Origin: Gemmatimonas sp.
GTDB lineage: Bacteria > Gemmatimonadota > Gemmatimonadetes > Gemmatimonadales > Gemmatimonadaceae
DNA: 64,000 nt
Assembly: GCA_011390885.1 (NCBI GenBank)
Contig: JAABRO010000043.1
Coordinates: 62,001 to 126,000, forward strand
Reading direction: 5' to 3'
Positions 10,260-19,443 of the stretch are shown in pieces. The position numbers and the translations under genes are program-made. The notes beneath the pieces were generated by a model that was given only the letters and a program-made list of their open reading frames with translations, was not told the DNA's origin and did not search any database. Positions within the stretch are counted from its first letter, which is position 1. Each line of letters starts with the position of its first letter.

Positions 10260-11663
10260 TCAGGGAAGCTCGGCCAGCCGTCGCCGGATCGTGGACTGCA
10301 GCTCCACGGCTCCACTCGGGGACAGGCGCCAGCGGCCGAGGCCGGTCTGGTCGAAGAATACCAGCTGCAACCGCCACTGGCTGTAGACCCAGACCTGCTG
10401 CCGATTCCGCTGCATCATGTCGGTGGTCATCGGCTCGATGATGTTGTCCGGTTCGCCGAGTCCCACGAAGGCCGTGCCGCGATCGCTGAGCCAGCCGATC
10501 TGTCCGTCGTCCCGATATCGCTGGTTGGCCAGGCGGATGCGCGCGAAGTAGTCGCGCAGCCCCTCATGCTCCGGCGTGCTCGGATTCGGGTCGGTGCGCG
10601 TGAGGAACTCGCGCCACGCCTGTGCACGTGCGGCCCCCGTGGTGTTCGTCAGCGGCGCGAGCTTGAAGTCGGCCGCGAAGTACCGCAGGTACCGCACGAG
10701 CTCGTCGAATCCGGCCACCGGCAGGTCGTCACCGAGCGTGACCAGCAGCTTGCTGGCGGCCGTGTCCGCGCGCTCCGACTGCGTGACGCGCAGCAACACC
10801 ACGCCGATGCCGATGTCCGCGGCGGGCACGTTCATGGTACCGCTCACGAGATCCCCGCCCCGTCCGAGCAGCACCGTGGAGTCGCGCCAGAGCACCGCAT
10901 CGCCTTCGCCGAGCACCTCGGCGCGCACCCGCGTCGCCTCGCGAGTGCCCCCGATCTCGAGGTAGACCGGGACGATGGAATCGACACCGAAGGTGACGGT
11001 GGCCCGCGGACGGGCCAGCAGGCGCGGCAACGAGTCGGGCACCGAGCGCGGCACCGCCTCGTACACGGGAATGACCGACCCGAGTCGGCCCGCCTCGAGG
11101 CGCGGCACCGTGAGCGAGACATCTTCGGCGCTGGCCCGTGGACTCCCTTCATCGCGCACGCCGACGTTGAGCGTGTACTGGCCGGGCGCGATGCGCACGT
11201 ACTGCTGCCAGATCAGGCTTTCATCGCCACGCGACGTCTCGCGAAAGGTGGCAACGCGCACGGTCTCGGTCGCCTCGAGCCGCTTGACGAGAGTCACCCC
11301 GCTCCGCAGGTCGAGGCGCACGGTGTAGCGACCGGCGTACTGCTCCCCCTCGCGGGCGAAGGCGACCGAGCGCGGCGCGAACGACAGCGACACCAGCACG
11401 AGCGTGCTGTCGCTGGTGCGGTCCGGGAGAAAGGCCACGCGCCCCACGAACGGGACCGAGCCCTGCGCCGCCACCAGCCCCATGCCCCGGTAGAGCTCGA
11501 CCACGTTCACCGGCTGCAGGGCCGTCGCCTCGTTCGGCCGAGCGCCGCCCTGCGGCCGCGGGGTGCCATCGGCACCCACAGCGGGCCGGCTGGCGCAGGC
11601 GGCGGTGACCAGGCCGGTCGCGAGGAACAGGACCGTGGCGCGAACGCCGCGCGGTATGGACAT
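10260..11663 (-). CDS. GWxTD domain lipoprotein
   Basis: 467-residue exported lipoprotein. The signal peptide ends LATGLVTAACAS, with Cys as the lipid anchor. The C-terminal region carries a long stretch starting FAADFKLAPL and the signature IGWLSDRGTAFVGLGEPD, which is the GWxTD motif with Ser in place of Thr. GWxTD proteins occur in several phyla including Gemmatimonadota and have no established function. The middle of the protein is beta-rich and may be Ig-like. ATG 11663 is preferred over the upstream in-frame start because it gives a clean signal peptide. It sits 34 bases upstream of polA on the same strand and may be cotranscribed with it. Confidence 0.85.
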   Translation of the reverse strand: MSIPRGVRATVLFLATGLVTAACASRPAVGADGTPRPQGGARPNEATALQPVNVVELYRGMGLVAAQGSVPFVGRVAFLPDRTSDSTLVLVSLSFAPRSVAFAREGEQYAGRYTVRLDLRSGVTLVKRLEATETVRVATFRETSRGDESLIWQQYVRIAPGQYTLNVGVRDEGSPRASAEDVSLTVPRLEAGRLGSVIPVYEAVPRSVPDSLPRLLARPRATVTFGVDSIVPVYLEIGGTREATRVRAEVLGEGDAVLWRDSTVLLGRGGDLVSGTMNVPAADIGIGVVLLRVTQSERADTAASKLLVTLGDDLPVAGFDELVRYLRYFAADFKLAPLTNTTGAARAQAWREFLTRTDPNPSTPEHEGLRDYFARIRLANQRYRDDGQIGWLSDRGTAFVGLGEPDNIIEPMTTDMMQRNRQQVWVYSQWRLQLVFFDQTGLGRWRLSPSGAVELQSTIRRRLAELP

Positions 11664-11852
11664 ACGACCGGACACTCGGGAAAGAAGAAGAGGGAGGGAG
11701 CACCCACGGCACGATCGGCGCCGCACTGCGGCGAACGCCGCTGCACTGACGAATGTTACCGCCGCAGCCGTCGCGGTGTGCCATCCACGATGTACCGACC
11801 ACCGCCTCGCCTTGCTTGGCCGCGCGGCGCGGGTTACGTTCGCCGCGTGTCC

Positions 11853-12848
11853 ATGGAGTCACTGGTCGGATCGACCCTCGCGGGCTATACGCTGCGCGCC
11901 AAGGTCGGCGAGGGAGGCACCTCCACGGTGTACCGCGCCGAGCACGCCGACCACGGTACCGTGGCGGTGAAGGTGCTGCGCGAGAAGCTGCGCCACGACA
12001 AGACGGCCGTACAGCGCTTCCTGCGGGAGGCGCAGTTCGGGCAGCGCGTGCAGCACCCGAACATCGTGCGCACGATCGACTTCGGGCAGGCCGAAAACGA
12101 CCGGTACTATCTGGCCATCGACTGGGCCTCCGGCCAGCTGCTGGAGAAGTACGCCGAACAGCACGGCCCGCTCCCGCCCGAGGAGGTCGCCGACATCATG
12201 CGCCAGCTGTGTGCCGCCGTCCAGGCGGCGCACGACGTGGGCATCGTGCATCGTGACCTCAAGCCGGAAAACGTCATGTACGATCCGGCGAGCCATCACG
12301 TGATGCTGCTCGACTTCGGGATCGCGGCCGACACGGAAGCGTCGCCCGACCAGCGGCTGACGCGCGCCGGATTCTTCGTGGGCACGCTCATGTACGTGGC
12401 GCCCGAGGCGCTCTCCGGCGAGCTCGTGGGCCCCGGTGCCGACCAGTACTCCCTGGCCACGATCGCGTACTTCCTGCTGTCCGGTGCCCTGCCGTACGTG
12501 GGCAAGACGCCGCGCGAGCTGTTCTCACAGCTCCTGACGCAGCCCCCCACGCCTCTCAATCGCGCACGCCCCGGCCTCGCGTTCACCGACGCGATCGAGA
12601 CGGTCATCATGAAGGCGCTGGCCAAGGCACCGGGCGACCGGTACCCCGGCGTCACGGAGTTCGCGGCGGCGCTGGCCGCCGCGGTCGCGCAAGGTGGCGA
12701 ACCGGCGGTCGCCCCGCCGGCCCCGGTGGCCGCCGCACCAGCGCCTCGCCCCGCCGCGACCGCGGCCCCCGCGACCCCGCCACCGAGCGCCGACGACGAG
12801 AAGTCGGGCGGCCTCTTCGGCAAGATGAAGGGGCTCTTTCGCCGTTGA
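11853..12848 (+). CDS. Serine/threonine protein kinase (PknB-type catalytic domain)
   Basis: 331-residue Hanks-type kinase. Glycine loop GEGGTSTVY (19-27), ATP lysine K40 in VAVKVL, catalytic loop HRDLKPEN (133-140, base D135), DFG at 154-156, then FVGTLMYVAPEAL for the P+1 loop. The kinase domain ends near 280 and is followed by a Pro/Ala-rich linker and a short basic end ([13 protein letters not shown]). There is no transmembrane segment or sensor domain, unlike classic PknB, so it is probably cytosolic or peripherally bound through the tail. The ATG is used; a GTG six bases upstream is equally possible. The stop overlaps the TTG start of pyrE, an unusual partner. Confidence 0.93.
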   Translation: MESLVGSTLAGYTLRAKVGEGGTSTVYRAEHADHGTVAVKVLREKLRHDKTAVQRFLREAQFGQRVQHPNIVRTIDFGQAENDRYYLAIDWASGQLLEKYAEQHGPLPPEEVADIMRQLCAAVQAAHDVGIVHRDLKPENVMYDPASHHVMLLDFGIAADTEASPDQRLTRAGFFVGTLMYVAPEALSGELVGPGADQYSLATIAYFLLSGALPYVGKTPRELFSQLLTQPPTPLNRARPGLAFTDAIETVIMKALAKAPGDRYPGVTEFAAALAAAVAQGGEPAVAPPAPVAAAPAPRPAATAAPATPPPSADDEKSGGLFGKMKGLFRR

Positions 12849-13438
12849 GCACGATCGACCACCTCGCGGCCGCCCGCGACCAGCTGCTCACGCTGCTCGC
12901 CGAGCGCTCCGCCAAGCGGGGCGATTTCGTGCTGGCCTCCGGACGTCGCAGCGACCTGTACGTCGATTGTCGGCTCACGACCATGAGCCCCGAAGGCCAG
13001 CGCCTGCTGGGCGTGCTCGGACTGGCCGCCCTGCGCGAGGCCGGCTGGGACGCTGACGCGGTCGGCGGCCTCACCCTTGGCGCCGACCCCATCGCCTACG
13101 CCATCGCCCACGCGAGTGCGTTCGCTGCCGAACGACAGGAGGGCCCGCTCGTTCGCGCCTTCACCGTGCGCAAGCAGCCGAAGCAGCACGGCACCGGGAA
13201 GCGCGTGGAAGGCCCGTTCCAGGCCGGCGATCGCGTCGTGGTGGTGGAGGATGTGATCACCACCGGCGGCTCGGCCCTCACCGCCGTGGAGGCCATTCGC
13301 GCGGAAGGGGGCGAGGTGCTGGGCGTGCTCGCGGTCGTCGACCGGCAGGAAGGCGGGCGCGAGGCGCTCGAGGCAACAGGCCTCGCGGTGCGCAGCCTGG
13401 CCACGGCCGCAGAGCTGGTGGCGCGACTGGGCGGCTGA
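12845..13438 (+). CDS. pyrE: Orotate phosphoribosyltransferase
   Basis: 197 residues; converts orotate and PRPP to orotidine 5'-phosphate in pyrimidine synthesis. The PRPP-binding signature is [15 protein letters not shown] near residues 134-148, and the N-terminal half has the family pattern [19 protein letters not shown] and [14 protein letters not shown]. It starts with TTG overlapping the TGA of the kinase gene by 4 bases (TTGA), so translation is probably coupled to it. No other pyrimidine de novo gene is adjacent; the salvage gene upp is about 20 kb away. Confidence 0.93.
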   Translation: MSTIDHLAAARDQLLTLLAERSAKRGDFVLASGRRSDLYVDCRLTTMSPEGQRLLGVLGLAALREAGWDADAVGGLTLGADPIAYAIAHASAFAAERQEGPLVRAFTVRKQPKQHGTGKRVEGPFQAGDRVVVVEDVITTGGSALTAVEAIRAEGGEVLGVLAVVDRQEGGREALEATGLAVRSLATAAELVARLGG

Positions 13439-13466
13439 TCGTCCTTCCGGGAGACTGCTGACCGGC

Positions 13467-15191
13467 GTGTCGCCGGCCACGACCCGGACTGCCGTGACCA
13501 CTCGCCCCGCCACCCCGCTTTCCCACATCGCCGACGAGGAGCGCGCCAAGGACCTCAACACGTTCCGTGTTGCCGGTCAGCGCCGCTTCTGGAGCACGAT
13601 CGTGGCCACCCTGCTGCTGATCGGCGGCGTGCGCCTCGGCCTCGCCGACCTGCCCGTCAGCGTGATCCTCGCGGTCTTTCTCGTGGCGGTCTGTGGCAAC
13701 TGGGCGCTTGGCGCCGTGGCGGGTCGGGAGGCGGCCTATCGCTGGTGGTTCCGCTATCTCGTGGCCGGTTACGACACGCTGCTGGTCAGCCTGGTCGTGG
13801 CCATGTTCGGCACGCCGTCGCTCGCGCTGCTCTACCTGCTCGCGATCGTGCCGTACTCGTTCGACCGCGGCAAGGCGCTCGGCTTTGCGGTGCTCGCCAC
13901 CTCGGAGGTCGGGTTTCTGGCCGCCAGCTGGTTTCATGCCCAGCGCTTCCCCGACACGGCGCCGGCAGGGCCACAGGTGCTGCTGGCCGCGGCGCTGCTG
14001 CTCGTGGTCTCGCAGCAGCTCGTCCCCATTCCGTCCCGGCTCATCCGGCGCATTCGGCGCACGCGCGATCGCATGGCCGCCGTGCAGGCCGGCGACCTGC
14101 GCGTGCGCGCCGACGCCCGCCATCGCGACGAGCTCGGCTACCTCGAGCGCAGCTACAACGCGATGCTCGATGAAGTGGTCCGGCTCATCGCCTCGGTGCA
14201 GCAGGAGAGCGACGCCCTGGCCGCCGTCGCCGCACAGCTCGGCGGCGCCTCGCGCGTGCTGCAGACCCGATCGCAGGATGCCGAGCGCGGCGTGCACGCG
14301 CTGCAGGCAGAGCTCACGGCGCAGCGCGTCAGTGCGGCCGACGGCGCGCGCGCGAGTCGCGACGCACACGACGCCGCGGAGCTCGCGGTCGCGCGTGCCG
14401 AACAGACCGCGCGCGATGCGCGCGCGATGGACGCGACCACCCTCGCCAGCCGCAACGCCATCGAACGCGCGGCGCGCACGCTCGTCCATGTCGGTGACGA
14501 CGTGCAGCGCGCGGCCGCCCAGGTGCGGGCGCTCGGCCCTGCGTCGGCGCGCGTGGGCGACTTCGTGAGCACCGTGGGACGGATCGCCCGGCAGACCAAC
14601 CTGCTCGCGCTCAATGCCGCCATCGAGGCGTCGCGCGCCGGCGAACATGGGGCGGGCTTTGCCGTGGTCGCCGAGGAGATCCGTGCGCTGGCCGGCGAGA
14701 GTGCACGCGCGGCGAAGGCCGTGGCCGCCACCGTGCATGCCGTGCGCGAGGAAATCGCCGACACCGTGATCGCGATGGAGACGACCGCGCGCGGTGTGCA
14801 CGGGGTGGGTGAAGTCGCGGACGAGGCGCGTCGCGCGCTCGATGCAATCCTGGCGGACATCGCGCTGATCGCCGAGCAGGCCGACGCGGCGGCGCAGCTC
14901 GCCCGCGCGCAGGCCGTGACGGCCAGCCTCGTCGACGTCACGTTCCAGCGCGTGGATGCGCAGGCACAGCGCGCTGTGTCCGAAGCACGCGAGGCCACCC
15001 ACGCCGTGGCCTCGCAGGGCGGAGCGCTCGAGGAGCTCGCGCGCGGCGCCACGCAGCTCACCCTCGCCGCGGACCGGCTGCGCCAGGCGATTGCGCGCAT
15101 CTCGGCGGAGGCCGTACCGGCGACCGCATCGCTCACGCTGCTACGGAACGGTGGCCGCGGAACCGAGGCGTCCGATCGCCTCGTGGCCTGA
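13467..15191 (+). CDS. Methyl-accepting chemotaxis protein with membrane-embedded N-terminus
   Basis: 574 residues. The N-terminal 200 residues contain about six hydrophobic segments (for example [14 protein letters not shown] and [12 protein letters not shown]) with no sizeable periplasmic loop, followed by a HAMP-like segment ([25 protein letters not shown]) and a long coiled coil. The highly conserved hairpin tip of the signalling domain reads [21 protein letters not shown] and continues [21 protein letters not shown] signal could therefore only be sensed within or at the membrane. The GTG start lies 28 bases after pyrE. No che genes accompany it. Its last 51 bases overlap the 3' end of the convergent regulator gene. 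Confidence 0.9.
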   Translation: MSPATTRTAVTTRPATPLSHIADEERAKDLNTFRVAGQRRFWSTIVATLLLIGGVRLGLADLPVSVILAVFLVAVCGNWALGAVAGREAAYRWWFRYLVAGYDTLLVSLVVAMFGTPSLALLYLLAIVPYSFDRGKALGFAVLATSEVGFLAASWFHAQRFPDTAPAGPQVLLAAALLLVVSQQLVPIPSRLIRRIRRTRDRMAAVQAGDLRVRADARHRDELGYLERSYNAMLDEVVRLIASVQQESDALAAVAAQLGGASRVLQTRSQDAERGVHALQAELTAQRVSAADGARASRDAHDAAELAVARAEQTARDARAMDATTLASRNAIERAARTLVHVGDDVQRAAAQVRALGPASARVGDFVSTVGRIARQTNLLALNAAIEASRAGEHGAGFAVVAEEIRALAGESARAAKAVAATVHAVREEIADTVIAMETTARGVHGVGEVADEARRALDAILADIALIAEQADAAAQLARAQAVTASLVDVTFQRVDAQAQRAVSEAREATHAVASQGGALEELARGATQLTLAADRLRQAIARISAEAVPATASLTLLRNGGRGTEASDRLVA

Positions 15192-16286
15192 CCCCAGCGA
15201 CGGACCGGTCGGCATCGCCGTCGCGCTCGCGCGAGGAGAATACGAGGTCGTCAACGGCTGCCCGGTCGGGCGCGGATGATAGGGTGCGTCCGGTGCGCCG
15301 CGCGCCAGTTCCTGCTCGCGCGACCACGGGGGAAGCACGACGAGCGGACGAAAGTGCAGCAGCATCTCGCGATGTGGCATGACGAGATCCGCGACGAAGC
15401 GATCGAGCATGCGCTCGCCGTCGAACTCGCGTCGAAACGTCAGCGCGGTCACCCCGATCATCGTCTGCACGTGCCGCCCGAAGCTCTGCGGCGAGGAGAA
15501 CTCGAGCGCATTGGCCACCTGCGAGATGCTGAGCCCCGGATTCTCGAACAGCGCCGCGGCACGCACGAGGCGCGCGTAGGCGAGATAGCGCTTGGGCGCC
15601 GGCAGCCCGGCGCGATAAAAGCGACTCATGAGCGTGCTGGCACCGACGCCCAGTCGCCGCGACAGCATGCGCACCGTGCTCACACGCGCTGGTGCGAGAA
15701 AGCAGCCTTCGAAGAAACGACGGCAATCCTCCGGCGCATCCGCGAGTTCGGCGGCGAGACGGACGATCGCGCGGCGGTCGATTCCGCCGCCCCGCTGCGT
15801 GGTGAACAGCTGCCGCAGCGTGCGCCATCCCGACGCGTCGCGCACGTCGACGAGCGACTGCACGCCGTAGTGCCCGAGCGACAGCACCGCCTGGGCGGCC
15901 GTCGCGTTCTGGTCGGAGAGCAGGGCGACCGCGGGTACCGTCGGAAACTCGCGCACCATGCGCGCCACCGAAGACACGGCGCGCTCATCGCAGCGCGACA
16001 CCGAGACGAGTACCGCCTGGGCGCGGCACTGCCGCAGGTCGAGCATGGCCTCCTCGATGGATTCCCGATGCAGGGCCACGTAGCACCCCTCGCCAGCCGC
16101 GTCGACGCGGGTGCGCTCCATCGGGGTGAGCACGGTGACGACCGCCGTATCCGGACGGCCTGTCGCGGCCGCGGTGGGCGGGCGCATCCAGCTGGGACGG
16201 ACGAGGCTCGGTGTGACACTGGTCTGAGCGTTCGCATCGGCGGCGAGGCGTCGTGCGAGCCGGGGCGTGGGTTGGTCGCTGGCCAT
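15141..16286 (-). CDS. AraC-family transcriptional regulator with receiver-like N-terminal domain
   Basis: 381 residues. The C-terminal third holds two helix-turn-helix motifs of the AraC type ([21 protein letters not shown] and [21 protein letters not shown]). The N-terminal half (about 45-190) has the alternating alpha/beta pattern of a response-regulator receiver domain, but the position expected for the phosphorylated Asp reads AVLVSVSRC, with Ser and no Asp, so any signal is probably not phosphorylation. The last 80 residues beyond the DNA-binding domain are low-complexity and of unknown role. Its 3' end overlaps the convergent chemoreceptor gene by 51 bases. Repeated GTGACC/GTCACC sites upstream suggest autoregulation. 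Confidence 0.85.
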   Translation of the reverse strand: MASDQPTPRLARRLAADANAQTSVTPSLVRPSWMRPPTAAATGRPDTAVVTVLTPMERTRVDAAGEGCYVALHRESIEEAMLDLRQCRAQAVLVSVSRCDERAVSSVARMVREFPTVPAVALLSDQNATAAQAVLSLGHYGVQSLVDVRDASGWRTLRQLFTTQRGGGIDRRAIVRLAAELADAPEDCRRFFEGCFLAPARVSTVRMLSRRLGVGASTLMSRFYRAGLPAPKRYLAYARLVRAAALFENPGLSISQVANALEFSSPQSFGRHVQTMIGVTALTFRREFDGERMLDRFVADLVMPHREMLLHFRPLVVLPPWSREQELARGAPDAPYHPRPTGQPLTTSYSPRASATAMPTGPSLGSGHEAIGRLGSAATVP

Positions 16287-16375
16287 GATCGATCCACCAG
16301 TGAGGGGGTGGGCGAGGCGCGCTCTCTGGGGTGGACCCCACGCGCCAAGGACGTGAGGACACGGTAGCGTCCGCC

Positions 16376-16458
16376 GTCACCCCTGCGTCACCAGTCGGTA
16401 GCGCGCCCGTGCGTGACCAAGCACCGCGTTGCGTGACCACACGAACCGTGGGGTCACC
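16376..16458. promoter_or_regulatory. Cluster of GTGACC/GTCACC half-sites between the AraC gene and rnpB
   Basis: Two identical copies of TGCGTGACCA start at 16410 and 16430, exactly 20 bp apart (about two helical turns), with an inverted match GGTCACC at 16452-16458. Two GTCACC copies stand at 16376 and 16387, 11 bp apart. Direct repeats spaced by whole helical turns are the usual layout of AraC-family operators. The cluster lies 90-170 bp upstream of the AraC-type gene and just upstream of the rnpB promoter, so it could serve either. Confidence 0.45.
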
Positions 16459-16516
16459 GCACGACTGCTGACGCCCCCGAACGTGTTCGACACGCATCCC
16501 GGCACCCACTGCGGGG

Positions 16517-16522
16517 TATATT
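16517..16522 (+). promoter_or_regulatory. rnpB -10 element
   Basis: TATATT stands in a GC-rich surround, 6-8 bases before the predicted 5' end of the RNase P RNA, which is the right distance for a sigma-70 -10 box. No good -35 match occurs at the normal spacing; TTCGAC at 16486-16491 is too far upstream. Confidence 0.55.
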
Positions 16523-16527
16523 GCGAG

Positions 16528-16965
16528 AGACCATTGGGTGGTCGCCGGCCGGACGGTCGCGTCGGCGCGTGCGTGCACGTGTCCGCCGAGGAAAGTCCGG
16601 GCTCCACAGGGCAGGTTGCCAGGTAACGCCTGGGCGCGCGGGGCGTGAGCGCCGCGTGACGGACAGCGCAACAGAAAGCAAACCGCCTCCGCGCAAGCGG
16701 CGGTAAGGGTGAAAGGGTGGGGTAAGAGCCCACCGCGCCCGTGGCAACACGGGTGGCACGGCAAGCCCCAGCCGGAGCAAGGCCAAATAGGCGGCGAGAG
16801 ACGGCCCGTCTCGACCACGGCGTGGCAACACGTCGAGCCGCGGGTAGGCTGCTGGAACGGGCGGGTGACCGCTCGTCGAGAGGAATGACCGTCCGGTGTG
16901 AGGCAGCTTCGGTTGCCGAGCGCCGACAGAACCCGGCTTACAGGCCGGCGATCACCCAACCGGTC
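16528..16965 (+). ncRNA. rnpB: RNase P RNA (bacterial class A)
   Basis: Catalytic RNA that trims the 5' leader of precursor tRNAs. The universally conserved segments are all present in order: GAGGAAAGTCCGGGCTCC (near 16588), ACAGAAAGCAAACCGCC (near 16670), GGGTGAAAGGGTGGGGTAAG, and GACAGAACCCGGCTTA (16925-16940). The ends pair: 16534-16546 with 16947-16959 gives a 13-bp P1 helix with one G:U pair. The exact 5' and 3' ends are estimated from that helix and the -10 box. The protein partner gene rnpA is only about 4.5 kb away. The open frames crossing this region are not genes. Confidence 0.97.
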
Positions 16966-17076
16966 ACCACCTGTGCATACGCCCGGTGCCGCTCCTGCAG
17001 GCGGGCGTTTCTGGCCGCCTCCACGACCGCATCGAGACTCGTGTCGACCTCCTCACGCCGACGTGATGACTGCCGC

Positions 17077-18054
17077 ATGACGCGGCCGCGACGCCTGGGT
17101 GCGGTGCTGCTCGCCTCGGTGGCCATCGGTTGTGCACCCGCGGTCACGCCATTGCCCGGCCCTGCACCGGCGCCCGCCCCGGTCCCCTCACGCGCTCCGG
17201 TGCCTGCCACCGGCACCTCGGACGCCGCAGGCGCCCGTGTCACGCTGGCCGCGCGACACGAGCTGACGCGCTACGAGGTGCGCAGCGAAACGCGCCTCAC
17301 GGTGGACAGCGCCGGAGCGCCAGTCACGGAAACGGTGTCGGCGGCGGCCTCCGTGTCGTTTTCGCTCGAGCGCTTCGGTGATCCGCGCAGCCAGACCCCG
17401 CTCGGCCTGCGAGGCAGCGGGCGTGTCGACGGCTTCGTGCTCACCCCATCGCCTCGCCTCGCCGCCGCGCGCAGTTCGGCGATCGCCAGCGACACCCCCC
17501 CGCCCAGCGTACCGGCACTGCCGATCAGCGTGACCTTCGATGCCATGGTCGACGGCCTGATCGCGCGCGCGTCCCCAGTGCCCGCGCTGGCGAACGAATG
17601 CGACCGGGCGGAGCTCGGGGCTACCGCGCTCGCCCGAGAGCTTCTGGTGCGCCTTCCCGGCGCACTGGCGGCCGGTGACACGTGGACCGACACCACCCGG
17701 GTGTTCGTTTGCCGCGGTGGGGTGCCGGTGACCGTGGAAACGGTCGCGACGAGCCGGGTGGACGCGCTGGAGGCCGGCGAGACGGGACCCGCCTCGATCG
17801 CTCGCATCAGTCGAGCGCTGGTGATGCGGGCCGAGGGCGAGCAGGCGTCCGCCTGGCGCTCGCTGGGCCTGGTCGGGCGCGGACGCGGCCGGCAGGAGGT
17901 GCGCGTGGCCCTGCCGGGGGGTGTGATCGAGTCGCTCGATGGCACGAGCGAGACGAGTTTCGTGCTGCACGATTCCGGCCGGCCGAACGGAGGAGAGGCG
18001 CGGCTCACGCAGCAGGTCACATACCGTGCCGTGCGCGCCGCTTCCCCGCGCTGA
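17077..18054 (+). CDS. Hypothetical lipoprotein
   Basis: 325-residue protein of unknown function. The signal sequence RRLGAVLLASVAIGCAP has a lipobox cysteine, followed by a Pro/Ala-rich spacer of about 30 residues typical of surface lipoproteins. The mature part is predicted beta-rich, with a cysteine pair (ALANECDRAE and TRVFVCRGG) that may form a disulfide. The frame is open upstream through rnpB, but ATG 17077 gives a proper signal peptide. It converges with dnaN, with two bases between the stop codons. Confidence 0.65.
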   Translation: MTRPRRLGAVLLASVAIGCAPAVTPLPGPAPAPAPVPSRAPVPATGTSDAAGARVTLAARHELTRYEVRSETRLTVDSAGAPVTETVSAAASVSFSLERFGDPRSQTPLGLRGSGRVDGFVLTPSPRLAAARSSAIASDTPPPSVPALPISVTFDAMVDGLIARASPVPALANECDRAELGATALARELLVRLPGALAAGDTWTDTTRVFVCRGGVPVTVETVATSRVDALEAGETGPASIARISRALVMRAEGEQASAWRSLGLVGRGRGRQEVRVALPGGVIESLDGTSETSFVLHDSGRPNGGEARLTQQVTYRAVRAASPR

Positions 18055-18056
18055 CG

Positions 18057-19169
18057 TCAGTCCATCAGGCGGAGCGGCATCACCAGGCAGAGGTAATCGG
18101 CAGCCCCATCCCAGCCGTGCGGCTCGATCGTGGCGGCGCGTTCCGGTGCCTTGAAGGTGAGCTTCACCTCGTCGGTCGGCATGTAGCGCAGGATCTCGAG
18201 CAGGTAGGCCGCGTTGAAGCCGATGTCGAGCGGATCGCCGTCGTAGTTGATCGGCAGCTCGTCGGCCGCCTCGCCGAGGTCGGGCGTGGTGACCGCGAAC
18301 TTCAGCATGCCCGCGTTGAACGACAGCTTGATGCGATGCGTCTGGTCGGACGCGATCACGCTCATGCGCTTGAGCGCGCTGGTGAACGCGCCCTTGTCGA
18401 GAATGCAGTGCTTGTCGTTGTCCTTCGGAATGACCTGCTCGTAGTTCGGATACGGGCCCTCGATGAGCCGCGTGTACACCGTGGTGAACGGCGAGCGGAA
18501 TCCGAGGTGGTTGTCACCGCGCGCGATCTCGAGCTCTTCCTCGGCGGGGAACAGGCGACGCACCTGCTCGAGCGCCTTGGGCGGCACGATGAGGTCGCTG
18601 GGCGGCGCATCCGTGCCCGGGATGGGCAGCTCCATGCGCGCGAGGCGATGGCCGTTGGTAGCGACCATGCGCATGCGCTCCTCGCGCAGCTCCCAGAGCA
18701 CGCCGTTGAGGATCGGGCGCGACTCCTCGGTGCTCACCGCGAACGCCGTGTGCGCGATGAGCTGCTGCAGTTCACCCGACTTCACGCGCCACGCCTCACC
18801 GAAGCGCACCTGCGGGAACGTGGGGAACTCGTCGCGCGGCAATCCAAGCAGCTTGAAGCGCGCCCGCCCGCACTCGAGCGTGATGCGCTGTTCGCCGGAC
18901 GTCGCAATCTTCACGGGCGCCGGAGGGAGTTCCTTTGCGATCTCCGACAGCTTGCGCGCCGGAATGGTGATCGCGCCAGGCGCCTCGACATCGGCACTCA
19001 CCTCCGTGCTCACCGCGATATCGAGATCGGTGGCCGACAGGCGAATGCCGCGATCGGTGGTCTCGACCAGGAGATTGGCGAGCACCGGCAACGTGGTCTT
19101 GGCGGGGACGGCCGCCGTGACGGCCTGCAGCCCTTCCAGCAGCTTTTCGCGCGAGATCGTGAAGCGCAT
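18057..19169 (-). CDS. dnaN: DNA polymerase III subunit beta (sliding clamp)
   Basis: 370 residues, the normal length. It forms the ring that tethers the replicative polymerase to DNA. The N-terminus MRFTISREKLLEGLQAVTAAV and the C-terminus YLCLVMPLRLMD are characteristic, and all three clamp domains are present. It lies downstream of dnaA in the usual order but separated by 274 bp, and recF does not follow; instead a convergent lipoprotein gene abuts it. A 22-bp palindrome lies about 30 bp before the ATG. No clear ribosome site precedes the start. Confidence 0.97.
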   Translation of the reverse strand: MRFTISREKLLEGLQAVTAAVPAKTTLPVLANLLVETTDRGIRLSATDLDIAVSTEVSADVEAPGAITIPARKLSEIAKELPPAPVKIATSGEQRITLECGRARFKLLGLPRDEFPTFPQVRFGEAWRVKSGELQQLIAHTAFAVSTEESRPILNGVLWELREERMRMVATNGHRLARMELPIPGTDAPPSDLIVPPKALEQVRRLFPAEEELEIARGDNHLGFRSPFTTVYTRLIEGPYPNYEQVIPKDNDKHCILDKGAFTSALKRMSVIASDQTHRIKLSFNAGMLKFAVTTPDLGEAADELPINYDGDPLDIGFNAAYLLEILRYMPTDEVKLTFKAPERAATIEPHGWDGAADYLCLVMPLRLMD

Positions 19170-19443
19170 GCCCGGCGTTGAAAGAATGGATGCGTTGCTG
19201 TTGTTCTTGAATTAAAGAACAAACAGGTAGTAGCAGTAGAGCGTGTGGAACTGTCGAGAACGCTCCTAAGCTACGATGGAAGAACGCGATGCGCCACCAC
19301 GGCTCATGTGCGTTCGATGGGGGAATCCGTCCACCGTCCCCGGACTCCCACATTGCGGGGTCGACGGCGCGTGGACGGCTGTGGAGCGGTGTCGACAAGT
19401 GAGGACCCCCGCGGAGTTGTCCGCACGGTTGCCCACATGCCGT
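19170..19443. other. dnaA-dnaN spacer, candidate origin region
   Basis: 274 bp with no gene. It contains several degenerate DnaA-box-like sites: TTGCCCACA at 19429-19437, TTGTCCGCA at 19417-19425, and the opposite-strand forms TGTGGAGCG (19380) and TGTGGAACT (19244). It also contains an AT-rich palindrome at 19201-19222. In several bacteria oriC lies between dnaA and dnaN. None of these boxes is a perfect match, so the call is tentative; the dnaA-rpmH spacer is the alternative. Confidence 0.4.
19201..19222. repeat. AT-rich 22-bp palindrome upstream of dnaN
   Basis: TTGTTCTT (19201-19208) and AAGAACAA (19215-19222) are perfect inverted repeats around GAATTA, whose inner AATT is itself symmetric. 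It is the most AT-rich spot in the neighbourhood and ends 32 bp before the dnaN start. It could be an operator, an origin unwinding element, or a transcript hairpin. Confidence 0.55.

Noticed and set aside
16429..16706. Small open frames over rnpB
   Set aside because: The region is clearly RNase P RNA; the frames have no protein features.
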